NCBI RefSeq assembly: GCF_024178315.1
Contig: NZ_JAMZIK010000008.1
Location: forward strand, 1-64,000
Reading direction: 5' to 3'
DNA from: Siccirubricoccus soli
GTDB lineage: Bacteria > Pseudomonadota > Alphaproteobacteria > Acetobacterales > Acetobacteraceae
DNA length: 64,000 bases
Position 1 is the first letter of the stretch. The number at the start of each line of letters is the position of its first letter. The position numbers and the translations under genes are program-made. The notes under the pieces were generated by a model. That model ran no database searches and was not told the origin of the DNA. It saw only the letters and a program-made list of their open reading frames with translations. Below, piece by piece: positions 1 through 10,900 of the stretch.

Positions 1-624
1 ATCGTGAAGGCGAGCGCCGGGGTGAAGACGGCGAAGGAGCTGGACGGCGCCACCATCTGCGTGCAGCCCGGCACCACCACCGAGCAGAACCTGGCGGAAT
101 GGGCACGGTCCAACCAGGTCCGCTTCACCCCCGTGGTGATCGAGACGCTGGCGGAGGTGACCGCGGCCTATCTGGCCGGCCGCTGCGACTCCTACACCAC
201 CGACGTCTCCGGCCTCGCCGCGCTGCGGGCCGCCCAGGGCCGGCCGGAGGACCACGTCATCCTGCCCGAGGTGATCAGCAAGGAGCCGCTGGCGCTGGCA
301 GTGCGCCAGGGCGATGCCCGCTTTGCCGACATCGTCCGTTGGACGCATTTCCTGCTGCTCTCGGCGGAGGAATTCGGCATCACCCAGGCCAATGTCGACC
401 AGATGCTCAACGATCCACGGCCGGAGGTGCAGCGCATGCTGGGCAAGTCCGGCGGCCTCGGCCCGATGCTTGGCCTGTCCGAGAATTGGGGCGTGGCGGT
501 GCTGAAGGCCACCGGCAATTACGGGGAGATCTTCCAGCGCAGCCTGGCCCCCCTCGGCATCCAACGCGGCCCCAATGCGCTGTGGAACGCGGGCGGGCTG
601 CAATACTCGCCCCCCTTCCGCTGA
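1..624 (+). CDS. aapJ: General L-amino acid ABC transporter substrate-binding protein (AapJ), C-terminal part
   Basis: Periplasmic solute receptor that delivers polar amino acids to the AapQMP permease. The reading frame is open from base 1, so the window cuts the gene and the N-terminal signal region is missing; the GTG at base 4 is internal. The visible 207 residues show the family pattern: an ATICVQPGTTTE segment, a GRCDSYTTDVSGLAALR segment in the ligand-binding lobe, and the end NAGGLQYSPPFR typical of AapJ/BztA-type proteins. It is the first gene of aapJQMP on the same strand. A pair of strong hairpins separates it from the permease genes, as is common after receptor genes that need higher expression. 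Confidence 0.9.
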   Translation: MVKASAGVKTAKELDGATICVQPGTTTEQNLAEWARSNQVRFTPVVIETLAEVTAAYLAGRCDSYTTDVSGLAALRAAQGRPEDHVILPEVISKEPLALAVRQGDARFADIVRWTHFLLLSAEEFGITQANVDQMLNDPRPEVQRMLGKSGGLGPMLGLSENWGVAVLKATGNYGEIFQRSLAPLGIQRGPNALWNAGGLQYSPPFR

Positions 625-631
625 GGGTGCG

Positions 632-716
632 GCGGCCGGCGGGGCACGCCCTGCCGGCCCGCCACCCGCCTGCCCGGGGCAGGAGGCGGCCGCAAGCGGT
701 CCTTCCTGCCCCGGGC
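632..716 (+). promoter_or_regulatory. Two hairpins between aapJ and aapQ
   Basis: GGCCGGC at 634-640 pairs with GCCGGCC at 653-659. A second, perfect 13-base inverted repeat joins 672-684 (GCCCGGGGCAGGA) and 704-716. No T-tract follows. Position after the receptor gene suggests mRNA stabilisation or partial termination that lowers permease expression relative to the receptor; this role is inferred. Confidence 0.6.
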
Positions 717-789
717 TCTCCGGTCGCCTGCTTCAGGCTTTTCGGTGGTCGTCCCCTGGCGACCACGCCCCAGCGAGGACGCCCGCCTC

Positions 790-1992
790 ATGTCCGACGC
801 CGCCATCGATCCACGCAGCCTGCGGGCCCCGCCGAAGCGGCCCATCCGCCTGTCCTGGTCCGATGAAAGGGTGCGTGCCATCGTCTGGCAGGTGCTGGTC
901 GTCGGCGTCATCGGCTTCATCCTGTGGTGGCTGTGGTCGAACACGGTCCACAACCTGGAAGTCCGGCGGATCGCCACCGGCTTCGGCTTCCTCGGCCGCG
1001 AGGCCGGGCTGCCCATCGCCGAGCACGTCATCGACTACAGCCCGACCGACACCTATTTCCGCGCCCTGCTGGTCGGCCTCCTCAACACGCTGAAGGTCGC
1101 CGTCATCGGCATCGTGCTGGCGACCATCCTCGGCACGCTGATCGGCGTCGCTCGGCTGTCGAAGAACTGGCTGCTGGCCAAGCTGGCGGCGGTCTATGTC
1201 GAGGTGATCCGCGACCTGCCGCTGCTGCTGCAGCTGCTGTTCTGGTACGCCATCCTGCAGGGGCTGCCGGGGCCGCGCCAGGCGCTGCACCCGGCGGCGG
1301 GCGTCTTCCTCTCCAACCGCGGGCTGAAGCTGCCTTGGATCGAGTGGCAGGATGCGCACAGCTTCGCCCTGCTCGCCTGCCTGCTCGGCGCCGTCATCAC
1401 CTGGCTCTACCGCCGTGCCGTTCTGGCGCGGCAGATGCAGGACGGCCAGCCGCGCCGGGTTTGGCCGGTGGCGCTCGGCCTGATGCTGGTTCTGCCCATC
1501 GGCGTCTGGTTCGCAGCGGGGGCGCCCTGGGCGGTGGACTGGCCGGAACTGCGCGGCTTCAATTTCCGCGGGGGCCTCACCGTCTCCCCGGAATATTTCG
1601 CGCTGCTGCTCGGGCTGGTGATGTACACCGCCGGCTTCATTGCGGAAATCGTCCGCGCCGGCATCCTGGCGGTGCCGCAGGGGCAGTGGGAAGCGGCCCA
1701 GGCCCTCGGCCTGCATCCCGGCCAGGTGCTGCGGCAGATCGTGCTGCCCCAGGCGCTGCGCGTCATCGTCCCGCCGATGACCAGCCAGTACCTGAACATC
1801 ACCAAGAACAGCTCCCTGGCGGTGGCGATCGGCTACCAGGACATCGTCTCCATCGCCAACACCACGCTGAACCAGACCGGCCAGGCGATCGAGGGGATCG
1901 CCATCATCATGCTGGTCTATCTCAGCATCAGCCTGTCCATCTCGCTGTTCATGAACTGGTACAATGCGCGCATCGCGCTGGTGGAGAGGTGA
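790..1992 (+). CDS. aapQ: General L-amino acid ABC transporter permease AapQ
   Basis: Integral membrane permease subunit, 400 aa, HisMQ type. I start it at the ATG at 790 (MSDAAIDPRSL); the frame is open further upstream but the protein family begins here. The first hydrophobic segment lies near residues 35-55, several more follow, and an EAA loop (EAAQALGLHPGQ) near residue 300 contacts the ATPase AapP. The long region between the first and the last membrane block is typical of AapQ/BztB, which are longer than ordinary HisQ/M. The gene ends NARIALVER; the same nine-residue coding segment is duplicated just downstream (2085-2111), flanking a small repeat insertion. Confidence 0.93.
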   Translation: MSDAAIDPRSLRAPPKRPIRLSWSDERVRAIVWQVLVVGVIGFILWWLWSNTVHNLEVRRIATGFGFLGREAGLPIAEHVIDYSPTDTYFRALLVGLLNTLKVAVIGIVLATILGTLIGVARLSKNWLLAKLAAVYVEVIRDLPLLLQLLFWYAILQGLPGPRQALHPAAGVFLSNRGLKLPWIEWQDAHSFALLACLLGAVITWLYRRAVLARQMQDGQPRRVWPVALGLMLVLPIGVWFAAGAPWAVDWPELRGFNFRGGLTVSPEYFALLLGLVMYTAGFIAEIVRAGILAVPQGQWEAAQALGLHPGQVLRQIVLPQALRVIVPPMTSQYLNITKNSSLAVAIGYQDIVSIANTTLNQTGQAIEGIAIIMLVYLSISLSISLFMNWYNARIALVER

Positions 1993-2105
1993 CGGCGATG
2001 CCCGCATTGTCCTTCCCTGGCTTCGCTGGCCCAAGGTCCAGCTACCCCGTCCCTGGCTTCGCTGGCCCGAGGGCCAGCTACGCGGCGCGCATTGCGCTGG
2101 TGGAG
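1966..2105 (+). repeat. Small insertion flanked by 21-bp direct repeats, holding two copies of a 33-bp unit
   Basis: The bases coding for the AapQ C-terminus (1966-1986, GCGCGCATCGCGCTGGTGGAG) recur at 2085-2105 with one mismatch. Between them lie two copies of a 33-base unit starting TCCCTGGCTTCGCTGGCCC (2014-2046 and 2050-2082). This looks like a REP-type or MITE-type insertion with a duplicated target, or a slipped duplication. It lengthens the aapQ-aapM gap without breaking either gene. Confidence 0.6.
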
Positions 2106-2115
2106 CGCTGAGCCG

Positions 2116-3246
2116 ATGAGCGACATCACGCTGAACGCCACCGCCGCCGCGCCGGAAGCCGCGCCGCGCAGCCCGCCCATCAGCCAGGTGGGGCTGCTGG
2201 CCTGGCTCAGGGCCAACCTCTTCTCCGGCTGGCTCTCCACCCTCGTTACCCTGGCGCTGGCCTATCTCATCATCCGCTGGGCGGCGGGCTTCGTCGAATG
2301 GGGCATCCTCAACGCCGTCTGGTCGGTGCCGAACAACCAGACCCAGGCCTGCCGCGACCTGAAGGGCATCGGCGCCTGCTGGGCGGTGGTGACGGAGAAG
2401 CATCGCTTCATCCTCTTCGGCACCTACCCCTTCGAGGAGCATTGGCGCCCCGCCCTTTGCATCCTGCTCTTCATCGGGCTCTACGTCGTCTCCGCCATGC
2501 GGCGCTTCTGGCGCAAGGAGCTGGCCTTCGTCTGGGCCGGGGTGCTGGCGCTGATCGGCGTGCTGATGTGGGGCGGCGTGCTCGGCCTGCCCTATGTGCC
2601 GCAGGAGCGCTGGGGCGGCCTCGTCATCACCCTCATCCTCGCCACCTTCGGCCTCGCCTTCGCCTTCCCGCTGGCGATCCTGGTGGCACTCGGCCGGCGC
2701 TCGAAGCTGCCGGCCATCAAGGCGATCTGCGTGCTGTATGTGGAGCTGATCCGCGGCGTGCCGCTGATCTCGCTGCTCTTCATGGCCAGCGTGATGTTCC
2801 CGCTCTTCCTGCCGGAAGGGATGAACATCGACAAGCTGCTGCGCGCCCAGATCGCCATCATCCTCTTCGCCGGCGCCTATCTGGCGGAGGTGGTGCGCGG
2901 CGGGCTGCAGGCCCTGCCCAAGGGCCAGTACGAGGCGGCCGACGCGCTGGGGCTGAGCTACTGGCAGAAGACCGGCTTCATCATCCTGCCGCAGGCGCTG
3001 CGCCTGGTGATCCCGCCGCTGGTGAACACCTTCATCGGCTTCTTCAAGGACACCTCCCTGGTCCTCATCATCGGCATCTTCGACCTGCTGACGGCGGGCA
3101 AGACGGCGATCATCGAACCGGCCTGGCAGGGCTTCGGCATCGAGGTCTATGTGACCGTCGGCGCCATCTACTTCGTCTTCTGCTTCGCGATGAGCAAATA
3201 CAGCCAGGGGCTGGAGGCGGAGCTGAACCGCCATCGGCGTCGCTGA
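2116..3246 (+). CDS. aapM: General L-amino acid ABC transporter permease AapM
   Basis: Second permease subunit, 376 aa. Start at the ATG at 2116 ([15 protein letters not shown]). It has a proline- and alanine-rich cytoplasmic N-terminus, a first membrane segment near residues 35-55, and a C-terminal HisMQ core with the EAA loop ([16 protein letters not shown]) near residue 275. With AapQ it forms the heterodimeric pore of the Aap transporter, energised by AapP. It lies 14 bases upstream of aapP. Length and domain layout match AapM/BztC. Confidence 0.93.
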   Translation: MSDITLNATAAAPEAAPRSPPISQVGLLAWLRANLFSGWLSTLVTLALAYLIIRWAAGFVEWGILNAVWSVPNNQTQACRDLKGIGACWAVVTEKHRFILFGTYPFEEHWRPALCILLFIGLYVVSAMRRFWRKELAFVWAGVLALIGVLMWGGVLGLPYVPQERWGGLVITLILATFGLAFAFPLAILVALGRRSKLPAIKAICVLYVELIRGVPLISLLFMASVMFPLFLPEGMNIDKLLRAQIAIILFAGAYLAEVVRGGLQALPKGQYEAADALGLSYWQKTGFIILPQALRLVIPPLVNTFIGFFKDTSLVLIIGIFDLLTAGKTAIIEPAWQGFGIEVYVTVGAIYFVFCFAMSKYSQGLEAELNRHRRR

Positions 3247-3260
3247 AAGGACCCCGCAGG

Positions 3261-4046
3261 ATGAGCGAGACCCTCGACCAGATCGCCTCCGCCGCCCGCA
3301 CCGATGCGCCGCCGGCCATCGTGCTGGACAAGGTGAACAAGTGGTTCGGTAGCCTGCATGTGCTGCGCGACGTCAGCCTGACCGTCGCCCTCGGCGAGCG
3401 GGTGGTGGTCTGCGGCCCCTCCGGTTCCGGCAAATCCACCCTCATCCGCTGCATCAACCGGCTGGAGACGCATCAGGAGGGCCGAATCCTCGTCAACGGG
3501 ATCGAGCTCTCGGACGACGTCAAGGCGCTGGACGACATCCGCCGCGAGGTCGGCATGGTGTTCCAGAGCTTCAACCTCTTCCCCCACCTCACCATCCTCG
3601 AGAATTGCACCCTGGCGCCGATCTGGGTGCGCCGGATGCCGAAGAAGCAGGCGGAGGAGCTGGCGATGGAATACCTGACCCGGGTGCGCATCCCGGAGCA
3701 GGCAAAGAAGTATCCCGGCCAGCTCTCCGGCGGGCAGCAGCAGCGCGTCGCCATCGCCCGCGCGCTCTGCATGAAGCCGAAGATCATGCTGTTCGACGAG
3801 CCGACCTCGGCGCTCGACCCGGAGATGATCAAGGAGGTGCTGGACACCATGGTCAGCCTGGCCGAGATGGGCATGACCATGATCTGCGTGACGCATGAGA
3901 TGGGCTTCGCCCGGCAGGTCGCCGACCGCGTGGTGTTCATGGACCGCGGCGAGATCGTCGAGATGGGCACCCCGGCACAGATCTTCGAGACCCCGCAGAC
4001 CGACCGGCTGAAGCTGTTCCTCAGCCAGATCCTGCGAGGACACTGA
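3261..4046 (+). CDS. aapP: General L-amino acid ABC transporter ATP-binding protein AapP
   Basis: Cytoplasmic ATPase of the amino acid transporter, 261 aa. Start at the ATG at 3261 after CCCGCAGG. Walker A is GPSGSGKST (residues 52-60), the Q-loop is in [11 protein letters not shown], the ABC signature is LSGGQQQR, Walker B is IMLFDEP with the following PTSALDPE D-loop, and the switch histidine is in VTHEM. It is the last gene of the aapJQMP operon and is followed directly by a GC-rich hairpin that probably ends the transcript. Confidence 0.95.
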   Translation: MSETLDQIASAARTDAPPAIVLDKVNKWFGSLHVLRDVSLTVALGERVVVCGPSGSGKSTLIRCINRLETHQEGRILVNGIELSDDVKALDDIRREVGMVFQSFNLFPHLTILENCTLAPIWVRRMPKKQAEELAMEYLTRVRIPEQAKKYPGQLSGGQQQRVAIARALCMKPKIMLFDEPTSALDPEMIKEVLDTMVSLAEMGMTMICVTHEMGFARQVADRVVFMDRGEIVEMGTPAQIFETPQTDRLKLFLSQILRGH

Positions 4047-4052
4047 CCTTAT

Positions 4053-4083
4053 CCCCGCGACATCGCTGCGCGACGTCGCGGGG
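4053..4083 (+). terminator. Hairpin after aapP
   Basis: CCCCGCGAC (4053-4061) pairs with GTCGCGGGG (4075-4083), nine perfect pairs, seven bases after the aapP stop. No T-run follows, so the terminator assignment rests on position and stem strength. Confidence 0.55.
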
Positions 4084-4203
4084 GCCCCGGAGTCGCCTGA
4101 CAAGCGGTGCATCGCACAGCCTGGCACGGCAAAGCCACGCCAGGGCAACGGGCGGCGCGGTGCCGCGGCGGGCGCTCAGGGTCGGAGAGACTCCGGCCGG
4201 TCC

Positions 4204-5040
4204 TCAGCCCGGCGCCCAGCCATAGACGCGCTGCACGCTGCCGCCCATCAGCATGGCCTTGTCGCTCTCGGACAGGCGCTCGTTCAGGCGGAAGGCATCG
4301 ACGCCCTCGCGGTAGCTCAGCAGCGCCACGGCGCGGGTCCAGTCGGTGCCCCAGCAGCAGCGCTCCAGGCCGAAGGCCTCGAAGATCCGCGCCAGGTTCG
4401 GCCAGATGTCGGGATAGGGATAGGGCGTCTTCGCCAGGGTGCAGGCGCCGGTGATCTTCACCGCCACATTCGGGCGCGCGGCCAGGGCCAGCAGTTCCGG
4501 CAGCGCCGCCCATGGCTGCTCCGGCGCCGGCGGGTGGAAGGGCTGAGGCAGGCCCAGATGGTCGATGACGATCTGCGTGTCCGGATACAGCCGCGCCATC
4601 TCCAGCACCTGCGGCAAGCGGCCATAGGCCAGCAGGTTCAGCGCCAGCCCGTGCTTCGCCGCCGCCGCCAGCACGCGCCCCAGGCCCGGATCGGCGGGGT
4701 CCGTCGAGACGCCCGGCCGCATCATCACCCGGATGCCGACCGTGCCCTTCTGCGCCTTCCAGTCGGCAATGGTCTCCGCCACCCCCGGATCCCGCGGGTC
4801 CACCGGCTTGATGAGCGCGAAGCGCGTCGGGTGCTTCGCATGCTCCTGCACCGCGTAGCTGGCATCGTAGCGGTACATGGAATGGACGGAGACGAGCAGC
4901 GCGCCATCCACGCCCACCTCGTCCATCGCCGCCACCATCTGGTCGCCCGTCACCTCCGGCGGCCCGGCCAGCGCATCCACCCAGGGCCGCCCCGGATGGT
5001 TGCGCTCATAGACATGCACCTGTGCATCGATGATCGGCAT
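4204..5040 (-). CDS. Amidohydrolase family protein (TIM-barrel hydrolase, PF04909-like)
   Basis: Protein of 278 aa starting MPIIDAQVHVYERNHPG. The first metal-binding motif reads D-A-Q-V-H rather than the usual D-x-H-x-H. Other family marks are a conserved histidine in IDHLGLPQ near residue 175 and the aspartate in CCWGTDWTR near residue 235. Members hydrolyse C-N or C-C bonds, often lactones or carboxylated aromatics; the substrate cannot be told from sequence. It is leftward, convergent with the aap operon and upstream of nothing obviously related. A longer frame to 5082 exists, but the family begins at MPIID. Confidence 0.8.
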   Translation of the reverse strand: MPIIDAQVHVYERNHPGRPWVDALAGPPEVTGDQMVAAMDEVGVDGALLVSVHSMYRYDASYAVQEHAKHPTRFALIKPVDPRDPGVAETIADWKAQKGTVGIRVMMRPGVSTDPADPGLGRVLAAAAKHGLALNLLAYGRLPQVLEMARLYPDTQIVIDHLGLPQPFHPPAPEQPWAALPELLALAARPNVAVKITGACTLAKTPYPYPDIWPNLARIFEAFGLERCCWGTDWTRAVALLSYREGVDAFRLNERLSESDKAMLMGGSVQRVYGWAPG

Positions 5041-5134
5041 CAGCCTTCTCCTCCCCTGAGGCGTCCCCGGCACTGCCGCCACGCTCCGGCCGAGAGCCGG
5101 TCACCCCGCGGGGCCGCGTAGCCGCCGGCGGGAT

Positions 5135-6283
5135 TCAGAGCAGCGGACCGAGCAGGCGCCCCCCGGGCAGAGGGTAGGGCGCCCCGGTCGTCCCTGGAAA
5201 GGTCAGCGGCAGGCGCCGGGCGACGCGAGCCGCCAGCACGCCGAAGGCCTGCGCCTCCAGCGCATCCCCGTTCCACCCCGCCACCTCCACCGGCCGCACC
5301 GGCCCCTCCAGCACCCCGGCCAGGGCCCGCATCATCGCCGGGTTGCGCCTTCCGCCGCCGCAGACCAGCCAGTGCAGCGGCGGGTCCGGAAAGTGCCGCG
5401 CCGCCGCCGCCACGCAGACGGCCGAGAAGGCCACCAGCGTCGCCGCGCCATCCTCGGGAGAGAGCTCCCCTGCCCCCGCCTCCTTCAGCGCCCGGTCGAA
5501 ATCCAGCCGGTCGAGGGATTTGGGCGGCGGCGCGGCCAGGTAGGGGTGGGCCATCAGCCGCGCCAGCACGGCGCCATCCGCCTGGCCGGCCAGGGCCAGG
5601 CGGCCGTCCTTGTCGTAATCGCGGCCGGCGGATTTCCGCGCCCAGTCGTCCAGCGGCCCATTGGCCGGGCCGGTATCGAAGGCCAGCAGCGCCCCGTCGG
5701 CGCCGATCCAGGTGACATTGCCGACCCCACCGAGATTGAGCACCGCCAGCGGCTTCGGCAGGGAGCGCGCCAGGGCGGCATGCACCACCGGCACCAGCGG
5801 CGCCCCCTGGCCGCCGGCGGCCACATCGGCGCTGCGGAAATCATAGGCCACGGAAAGCCCGGTGCGCCGGGACAGCGCCATGGCATCCCCCACCTGCCAA
5901 GTCCGCCCCGGCACCCGGGCCTCCGCCCCCGCCGCATTGCCGCCCGGCCGGGCCGGGGGCGGGCGGTGCAGGATGGTCTGGCCATGGAAGCCGAGCAGGT
6001 CGGTCTCCTCCCGCATCTGCTCCCAGACCTGCTCGCGCAGCCGCTGTACCGCCTCGGCATGGCGTTCCGTCAACCGGGCGACGCACTCCGCCAGGAAGGC
6101 ATCGCCCGGCTCCAGCCCCTCCGCCAGGTCCAGCAGCCGGCGCAGGTCGCGCCGCAGGGCCGGGGCATAGGGCAGGGTCAGGGTGGGCCCGACGCGGCCG
6201 ATCATCTCGCCATCGGTCTCGATCCAGGCGGCGTCCACGCCGTCCAGGGAAGTGCCGCTCATCAGGCCGATGGTTCTAAGCAT
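5135..6283 (-). CDS. anmK: Anhydro-N-acetylmuramic acid kinase
   Basis: Cytosolic kinase of peptidoglycan recycling, 382 aa. It opens the anhydro ring of 1,6-anhydro-MurNAc and phosphorylates it to MurNAc-6-phosphate. The N-terminus [17 protein letters not shown] carries the phosphate-binding MSGTSxDGxD signature. [11 protein letters not shown] and the [13 protein letters not shown] block near residues 195-220 are strongly conserved in AnmK, as is the [14 protein letters not shown] segment near residue 305. The length is normal. It is divergent from tyrS, with 58 bases between the two starts, so a shared promoter region is likely. Confidence 0.94.
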   Translation of the reverse strand: MLRTIGLMSGTSLDGVDAAWIETDGEMIGRVGPTLTLPYAPALRRDLRRLLDLAEGLEPGDAFLAECVARLTERHAEAVQRLREQVWEQMREETDLLGFHGQTILHRPPPARPGGNAAGAEARVPGRTWQVGDAMALSRRTGLSVAYDFRSADVAAGGQGAPLVPVVHAALARSLPKPLAVLNLGGVGNVTWIGADGALLAFDTGPANGPLDDWARKSAGRDYDKDGRLALAGQADGAVLARLMAHPYLAAPPPKSLDRLDFDRALKEAGAGELSPEDGAATLVAFSAVCVAAAARHFPDPPLHWLVCGGGRRNPAMMRALAGVLEGPVRPVEVAGWNGDALEAQAFGVLAARVARRLPLTFPGTTGAPYPLPGGRLLGPLL

Positions 6284-6341
6284 CCCTCCCCTGTGCTACG
6301 GGGGCGGCCCCATTGCCAAGCCCCGAAGCGAAATCCAGCGC

Positions 6342-7565
6342 ATGAGCGACTTCCTGCACGAGGCCGAAACGCGCGGCTTCATCCACCAGATCACCGACCG
6401 CGAGGCGCTGGCGGCGCGGCTCAGGGCCGGGGTGCTGCCGGGCTATATCGGCTTCGACTGCACGGCGGACAGCCTGCATGTCGGCAGCCTGATGCAGATC
6501 ATGCTGCTGCGGCTGCTGCAGCGCACGGGACACAAGCCGGTGGTGCTGATGGGCGGCGGCACGACCAAGGTCGGCGACCCCTCCTTCCGCGACGAGGCGC
6601 GGCCGCTGCTGGACGATGCCGCCATCGAGCGCAACAAGGCCGGCATCCGGAAGGCCTTCGAGCCCTTCCTGCACTTCGGCGAGGGCTCGACCGATGCGGT
6701 GATGCTGGACAATGCCGAATGGCTGGACCAGCTCCGCTACATCCCCTTCCTGCGCGATGTCGGCCGCCACTTCAGCGTCAACCGCATGCTGACCATGGAC
6801 AGCGTGCGGCTGCGCCTGGACCGGGAGCAGAATCTCAGCTTCCTCGAATTCAACTACATGCTGCTGCAGAGCTACGATTTCGCGGAGCTCCGCCGCCGCT
6901 ACGGCGTCGCGATGCAGATGGGCGGCTCCGATCAATGGGGCAACATCGTCATGGGCGTCGAGCTGTGCCGCCGCATGGATGGGGCCGAGGTCTTCGGCGT
7001 GACGACGCCGCTGCTCACCACCGCCTCCGGCGCCAAGATGGGCAAGACCGCGGCCGGCGCCGTCTGGCTGAATGCCGAACGGCTCAGCCCCTATGACTAC
7101 TGGCAGTTCTGGCGGAACACCGAGGATGCCGATGTCGGCCGCTTCCTCGGCCTCTTCACCGAGCTGCCGATGGGGGAGGTCCGCCGCCTGGGCGCCCTGG
7201 CCGGCGCCGAGGTGAACGAGGCGAAGAAGGTGCTGGCGACCGAGGCGACCGCCCTGCTGCATGGCCGCGCCGCGGCGGAGCAGGCGGCGGAGACCGCCCG
7301 CCGTGCCTTCGAGCAGGGCGAGGCGGCGGAGACCCTGCCGAGCCTCGCCCATGCGCTGCCCGCCAGCGTGGTGGATCTGCTGGCGGCGGCGAAGCTGGTG
7401 GCCAGCAAGGGCGAGGCGCGGCGGCTGATCGCCCAGAACGGCGTCCGGCTGAACGACGCGCCGGTGACCGATCCGCAGGCCATGGTGACGGCGGCCGAGC
7501 TGCGCGACGGCGCGGCCAAGCTCAGCCTCGGCCGCAAACGGCACATCCTGGTGCGGCCGGGCTAA
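6342..7565 (+). CDS. tyrS: Tyrosine--tRNA ligase
   Basis: Class I aminoacyl-tRNA synthetase, 407 aa, charging tRNA-Tyr. I start at the ATG at 6342 ([13 protein letters not shown]). The HIGH-type motif appears as HVGS in [10 protein letters not shown] near residue 46. The KMSKS-type loop appears as KMGKT in [11 protein letters not shown] near residue 230, a form seen in bacterial TyrRS. A C-terminal S4-like RNA-binding domain ([14 protein letters not shown], then NGVRLN) covers about the last 65 residues. It is divergent from anmK, the usual arrangement in many alphaproteobacteria. Confidence 0.96.
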   Translation: MSDFLHEAETRGFIHQITDREALAARLRAGVLPGYIGFDCTADSLHVGSLMQIMLLRLLQRTGHKPVVLMGGGTTKVGDPSFRDEARPLLDDAAIERNKAGIRKAFEPFLHFGEGSTDAVMLDNAEWLDQLRYIPFLRDVGRHFSVNRMLTMDSVRLRLDREQNLSFLEFNYMLLQSYDFAELRRRYGVAMQMGGSDQWGNIVMGVELCRRMDGAEVFGVTTPLLTTASGAKMGKTAAGAVWLNAERLSPYDYWQFWRNTEDADVGRFLGLFTELPMGEVRRLGALAGAEVNEAKKVLATEATALLHGRAAAEQAAETARRAFEQGEAAETLPSLAHALPASVVDLLAAAKLVASKGEARRLIAQNGVRLNDAPVTDPQAMVTAAELRDGAAKLSLGRKRHILVRPG

Positions 7566-7643
7566 CGCCCCGCAAAACCGCTGCGCGGCTTTGGGGGGCC
7601 CGGGGTCGCTGGAGTCCCGGGCCCTCGCCCAACCTTCCGCAGC

Positions 7644-7705
7644 CTAGAGCAGATCGCGTTCAGAGGGAATCATCTGAACGCGTGAAGATGCTCGCAAAAC
7701 AACGG
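7644..7705 (+). repeat. Interspersed repeat, copy 1
   Basis: It begins CTAGAGCAGATCGCGTTC and contains GAATCATCTGAACGCGTG and AAGATGCTC. The reverse complement of 56271-56323 reads the same with few differences, so this is a dispersed, REP-like intergenic repeat. It contains an internal imperfect dyad (CGCGTTCAGA / TCTGAACGCG). Confidence 0.75.
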
Positions 7706-7706
7706 C

Positions 7707-7750
7707 CTAGAGCATGCTGCGTGAGCGCAAGCGAACGCAGCATGCTCTAG
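7707..7750. repeat. Perfect 16-bp inverted repeat
   Basis: CTAGAGCATGCTGCGT (7707-7722) is exactly complementary to 7735-7750, with a 12-base loop. It is adjacent to and shares its CTAGAGC edge with the repeat at 7644. It may be a second REP unit or a terminator for tyrS. Confidence 0.7.
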
Positions 7751-7953
7751 CCGCGGAAGGGCAATGGGCGGCGGCGAGACAGCCGCACTCAGTCCAGCCA
7801 GGCGCCCGGCAGGAGGCGCTGCGCGCCCGCACCCGGCTGCGTTTCAGCCCCATGGGTTGAGCCCGCCGCCTCACGCCGGGGTCCAGGGATCGTTGTTGCC
7901 GACGCCCCTCCGGCGTAGGTCCAGGGGCAGCGCCCCTGGTGGGGCGAAGCCCC

Positions 7954-10900
7954 CTACCTGTCTATCCCCGTCTGCGGCTGTCCCGTCCCCGGCGGCGTCT
8001 CGCTGGGCCGCAGGCCGAAAATGCCGCGCAGGAAGCCCGGCGTCAGCGCCGCCAGCGGGTTCACCGAGACATCCGGGTCCGCCAGCCGGCCCCGCACCTG
8101 ATAGGTGCCGGCGAAGACCCCGCCCCCCGCCTCCGGGCTGAACAGCCGGCCGAGCAGCGGAATGTTGCCGAGCAGGGTGTTGAAGACATAGGCCGGCACG
8201 ATCGTGCCCTCGACATCGATCATCCCCGCCCGCCGGCCGATCCGCCCCTTGGCGGTCACGCCCAGCGAGGCGGAGAAGGCCCTGGCATCCCGCAGCACCA
8301 GCTCCCCCGGCGTCAGGCTGAAGGGGGCGACCAGCCGGGCGAAGACCAAGCCACGCCCGCCCTGCATCGCCTCCACCAGCCCGTAGAGCGTCATCGCCTG
8401 CAGCAGCTTGGCTGCCGCCGGCGCCTCCCGCACCACGAATTGCTCCAGCTCCGCCGTGCCGGTCAGCGGCGCGCCCGGCCGCAGCTCCCGGTAGCTGGCG
8501 GTGACGTTCAGCCGCCCGCCCTGGACGGAATCCAGCACGTCCAGCGCGCGCAGCAGCGCCCCGCCATCCTCGGCGGCGATCCGCAGCAGCCGCTCCTCCC
8601 CACGCGGGGCGAGGCTGAGGTTGAACCGCCCGGTCGCGCCCCCTGCCAGGGGCGAAGCGGTGTGGCCTTCCACCTGCGCCTCCCGCAGCAGGCCGCGGCT
8701 GTCGGTGCGGCCGGTGGCCTGCACGGCGAAGAGGGTCCGCCCCTCCCCCATCGTCATCCGCTCGAAGCCGAGATCGAGGGCCAAGGGCGGGTCCTCTGCG
8801 GCGGGGGGCGACGGGCCGGCGTGCCCCTCCTCCGCGGCCAGCACCGGCCGCAGGTCGAAGAGCGGGCCGCGCAGTACCGCCTGCCAGGGCGCCCCGGCCC
8901 GGGCCGGGCGCCGCACCTCCCCCTGGAAGCGGGAGGCGCCGAGCGCCGCCTCGGCCAGCTCGAACCGCTCCAGCCGCGCGGCGGGGCCGAGCAGGGCACG
9001 GCCGCGGAGCAGCAGCTCCGGCGCCTCCACCCGGATGCCATCGGCGGATTGCAGCGTGTCTCCCTGCAGCCGCAGCACCGCCTCCGCCTGGCCCATCACC
9101 CCAGCGGGCTTGCGCCAGCCCAGCCCTTCCAGCGCCAGCCGCGCCTCCCGCAGATCGCCGCGCAGCATGGCGCGGCCTTCGCCGCTGCGGCGCTTCTCCA
9201 GCCGCGCCTCCACCGCCACCGGCCCCTCCAGCAGGCCGAGCGTCTCGAGCCCGAGGGCGGCAAGCTGCCCCTGGTCCAGCCTGCCGGTCATGGTGGCGCG
9301 CTCCACCACCTGGCTGGCCGGGCCGTTGCGGAAATCCATCTCCACGCCGAGGCGCACCGGGGCCGCCAGCAACTGGCCCTCGCCGCTGGCGCGCAGCCCG
9401 GCGGTGGTCACCGAAAGGTCCAGCGCCAGCCGGTCCAGCGCCTGACCGGCCAGGACGTTCTGCAGCCGCCCCTCCGTCACCTTGCCCTCGGCGGTCAGCC
9501 GCAGCTCCTCCAGCGGCAGATCGTTCAGCAGCGGCAGGCCGACGGTCAGCCGCGCCTCCACCTGCCCGGTCCCCTGCAATTCCAGCTTCCGCCGCTCGAA
9601 CAGCTTCAGCCGGGGGTGACGGAGGATCTGCAGCACATCGGGCAGCGGGCCGGCCAGATGGAAAGCCATCTCCGCCATGGGCGGCTCGCTGCCCAGGTTG
9701 AAGAAGCGGACCTGGCCATCCCGCAGCTCCAGCCCCCCGCGCTGGCTCTCGCCCAGCATCTGCCGGCCCCCCTGGCTGTGCAGGGTGATCTCCGTCGGGG
9801 AGAATTCCGCAATGCCGCCGACGCCCTGCACCGGCGGCACCGGGCGCAGCCAGTGCACCACCGCCTCGCTCGCCTCCACCCGGCCGCGCAGCCCGGTCAG
9901 GGCGAAGCCGCCCAGATCGGCGCCGAGCCGGCCTTCCAGGTGCCAGGTGCCGTTGCGCGCCTGGCCGGCGATGACGTTCTGGGTGATCCAGTTCCGCGCG
10001 CCAGGGGCGATGCCCACGGGCCAGTAGCCGGCGAGATCGGCGAAATTCATCCGGTCCAGCGTCAGGTCCAGCGTACCTTGCCACGCCCCCTCCGCCAGCG
10101 CCGCGCTGCCCACCGCGCCGAGGGTCGGCCCGGCCGGCCCCGGCAGGCGCAGCGCCAGCCGCTCCAGCCGCAGCGCCTCAGGCGTGGCGGCGGCGACGAG
10201 TTCCAGGCTCTCCGTCGCCAGCCGGCCGGCCTCGCCCAGCCCCAGCACTGCCCGGTCCAGGGCGAGGTCGAGCCGCGCCTCCCGCCAGGCTGCGGTCTCC
10301 AGCCCCTCGGGCGCGGCGAGGTTCAGGCGCAGCCGCGCCCCTCGCAGCTGCCCGGCCGGCAGGGCGGCCAGCAGGGCGGCGCGCGCCTCCGGCGCCAGCC
10401 CGGGCGGCCAGAGCCGGGGCAGCCGCTCCGCCGCCAAGGGGGAGCTGCGCAGATCGAGCTGCGCCTGCCACCCCGCCTCGCCCTTCTGCGCCGTGCCGGT
10501 GGCGCTGAGGCGTGGCCCTTCGGGCAATTCCAGCTCCGCCGCCGCCAGCCGCAGCGCCCGCGTCCCGCCTTCCAGCCGGGCGGAGAAGCCGGCGATGGGC
10601 AGCCGCGCGGTGCCGAGCTCGATCTCCCCCGCCCCGCCCTGCAGCCCGATCTCCACCGCCTCCGGCCGCCCCCGCGCATCGAAGCTCGCCCCGGCGGAGA
10701 GGGCGAGCGGCGCGTCCAGCGGGCGGAGCGGGGCGAGTTCCGGCCAGATCCCGGCCAGCTCCGAGGGGCGCAGCGCCGGCAGGGCGATCCGGGCGCGGAG
10801 CTGCATCGGCGTGCCCTCCGCCGCGCCGGAGAGGCGCACCGGCATCACCACCTCCCCGGCATGGAAGGTGGCCTGCCCCTCGCCCGCCAGCCCGCCGCCG

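Larger units (their letters stand above)
7566..7953. other. Gene-free region with repeats
   Basis: No convincing gene. It holds an interspersed repeat at 7644-7705, a 16-bp perfect inverted repeat at 7707-7750, and GC-rich hairpins just after tyrS. The rest shows nothing I can name. Confidence 0.6.

Noticed and set aside
733-3234. 833-codon minus-strand open frame across the aap operon
   Set aside because: His/Glu/Gln/Asp-rich mirror sequence typical of antisense frames in GC-rich genes; aapQ and aapM on the plus strand are clearly real.
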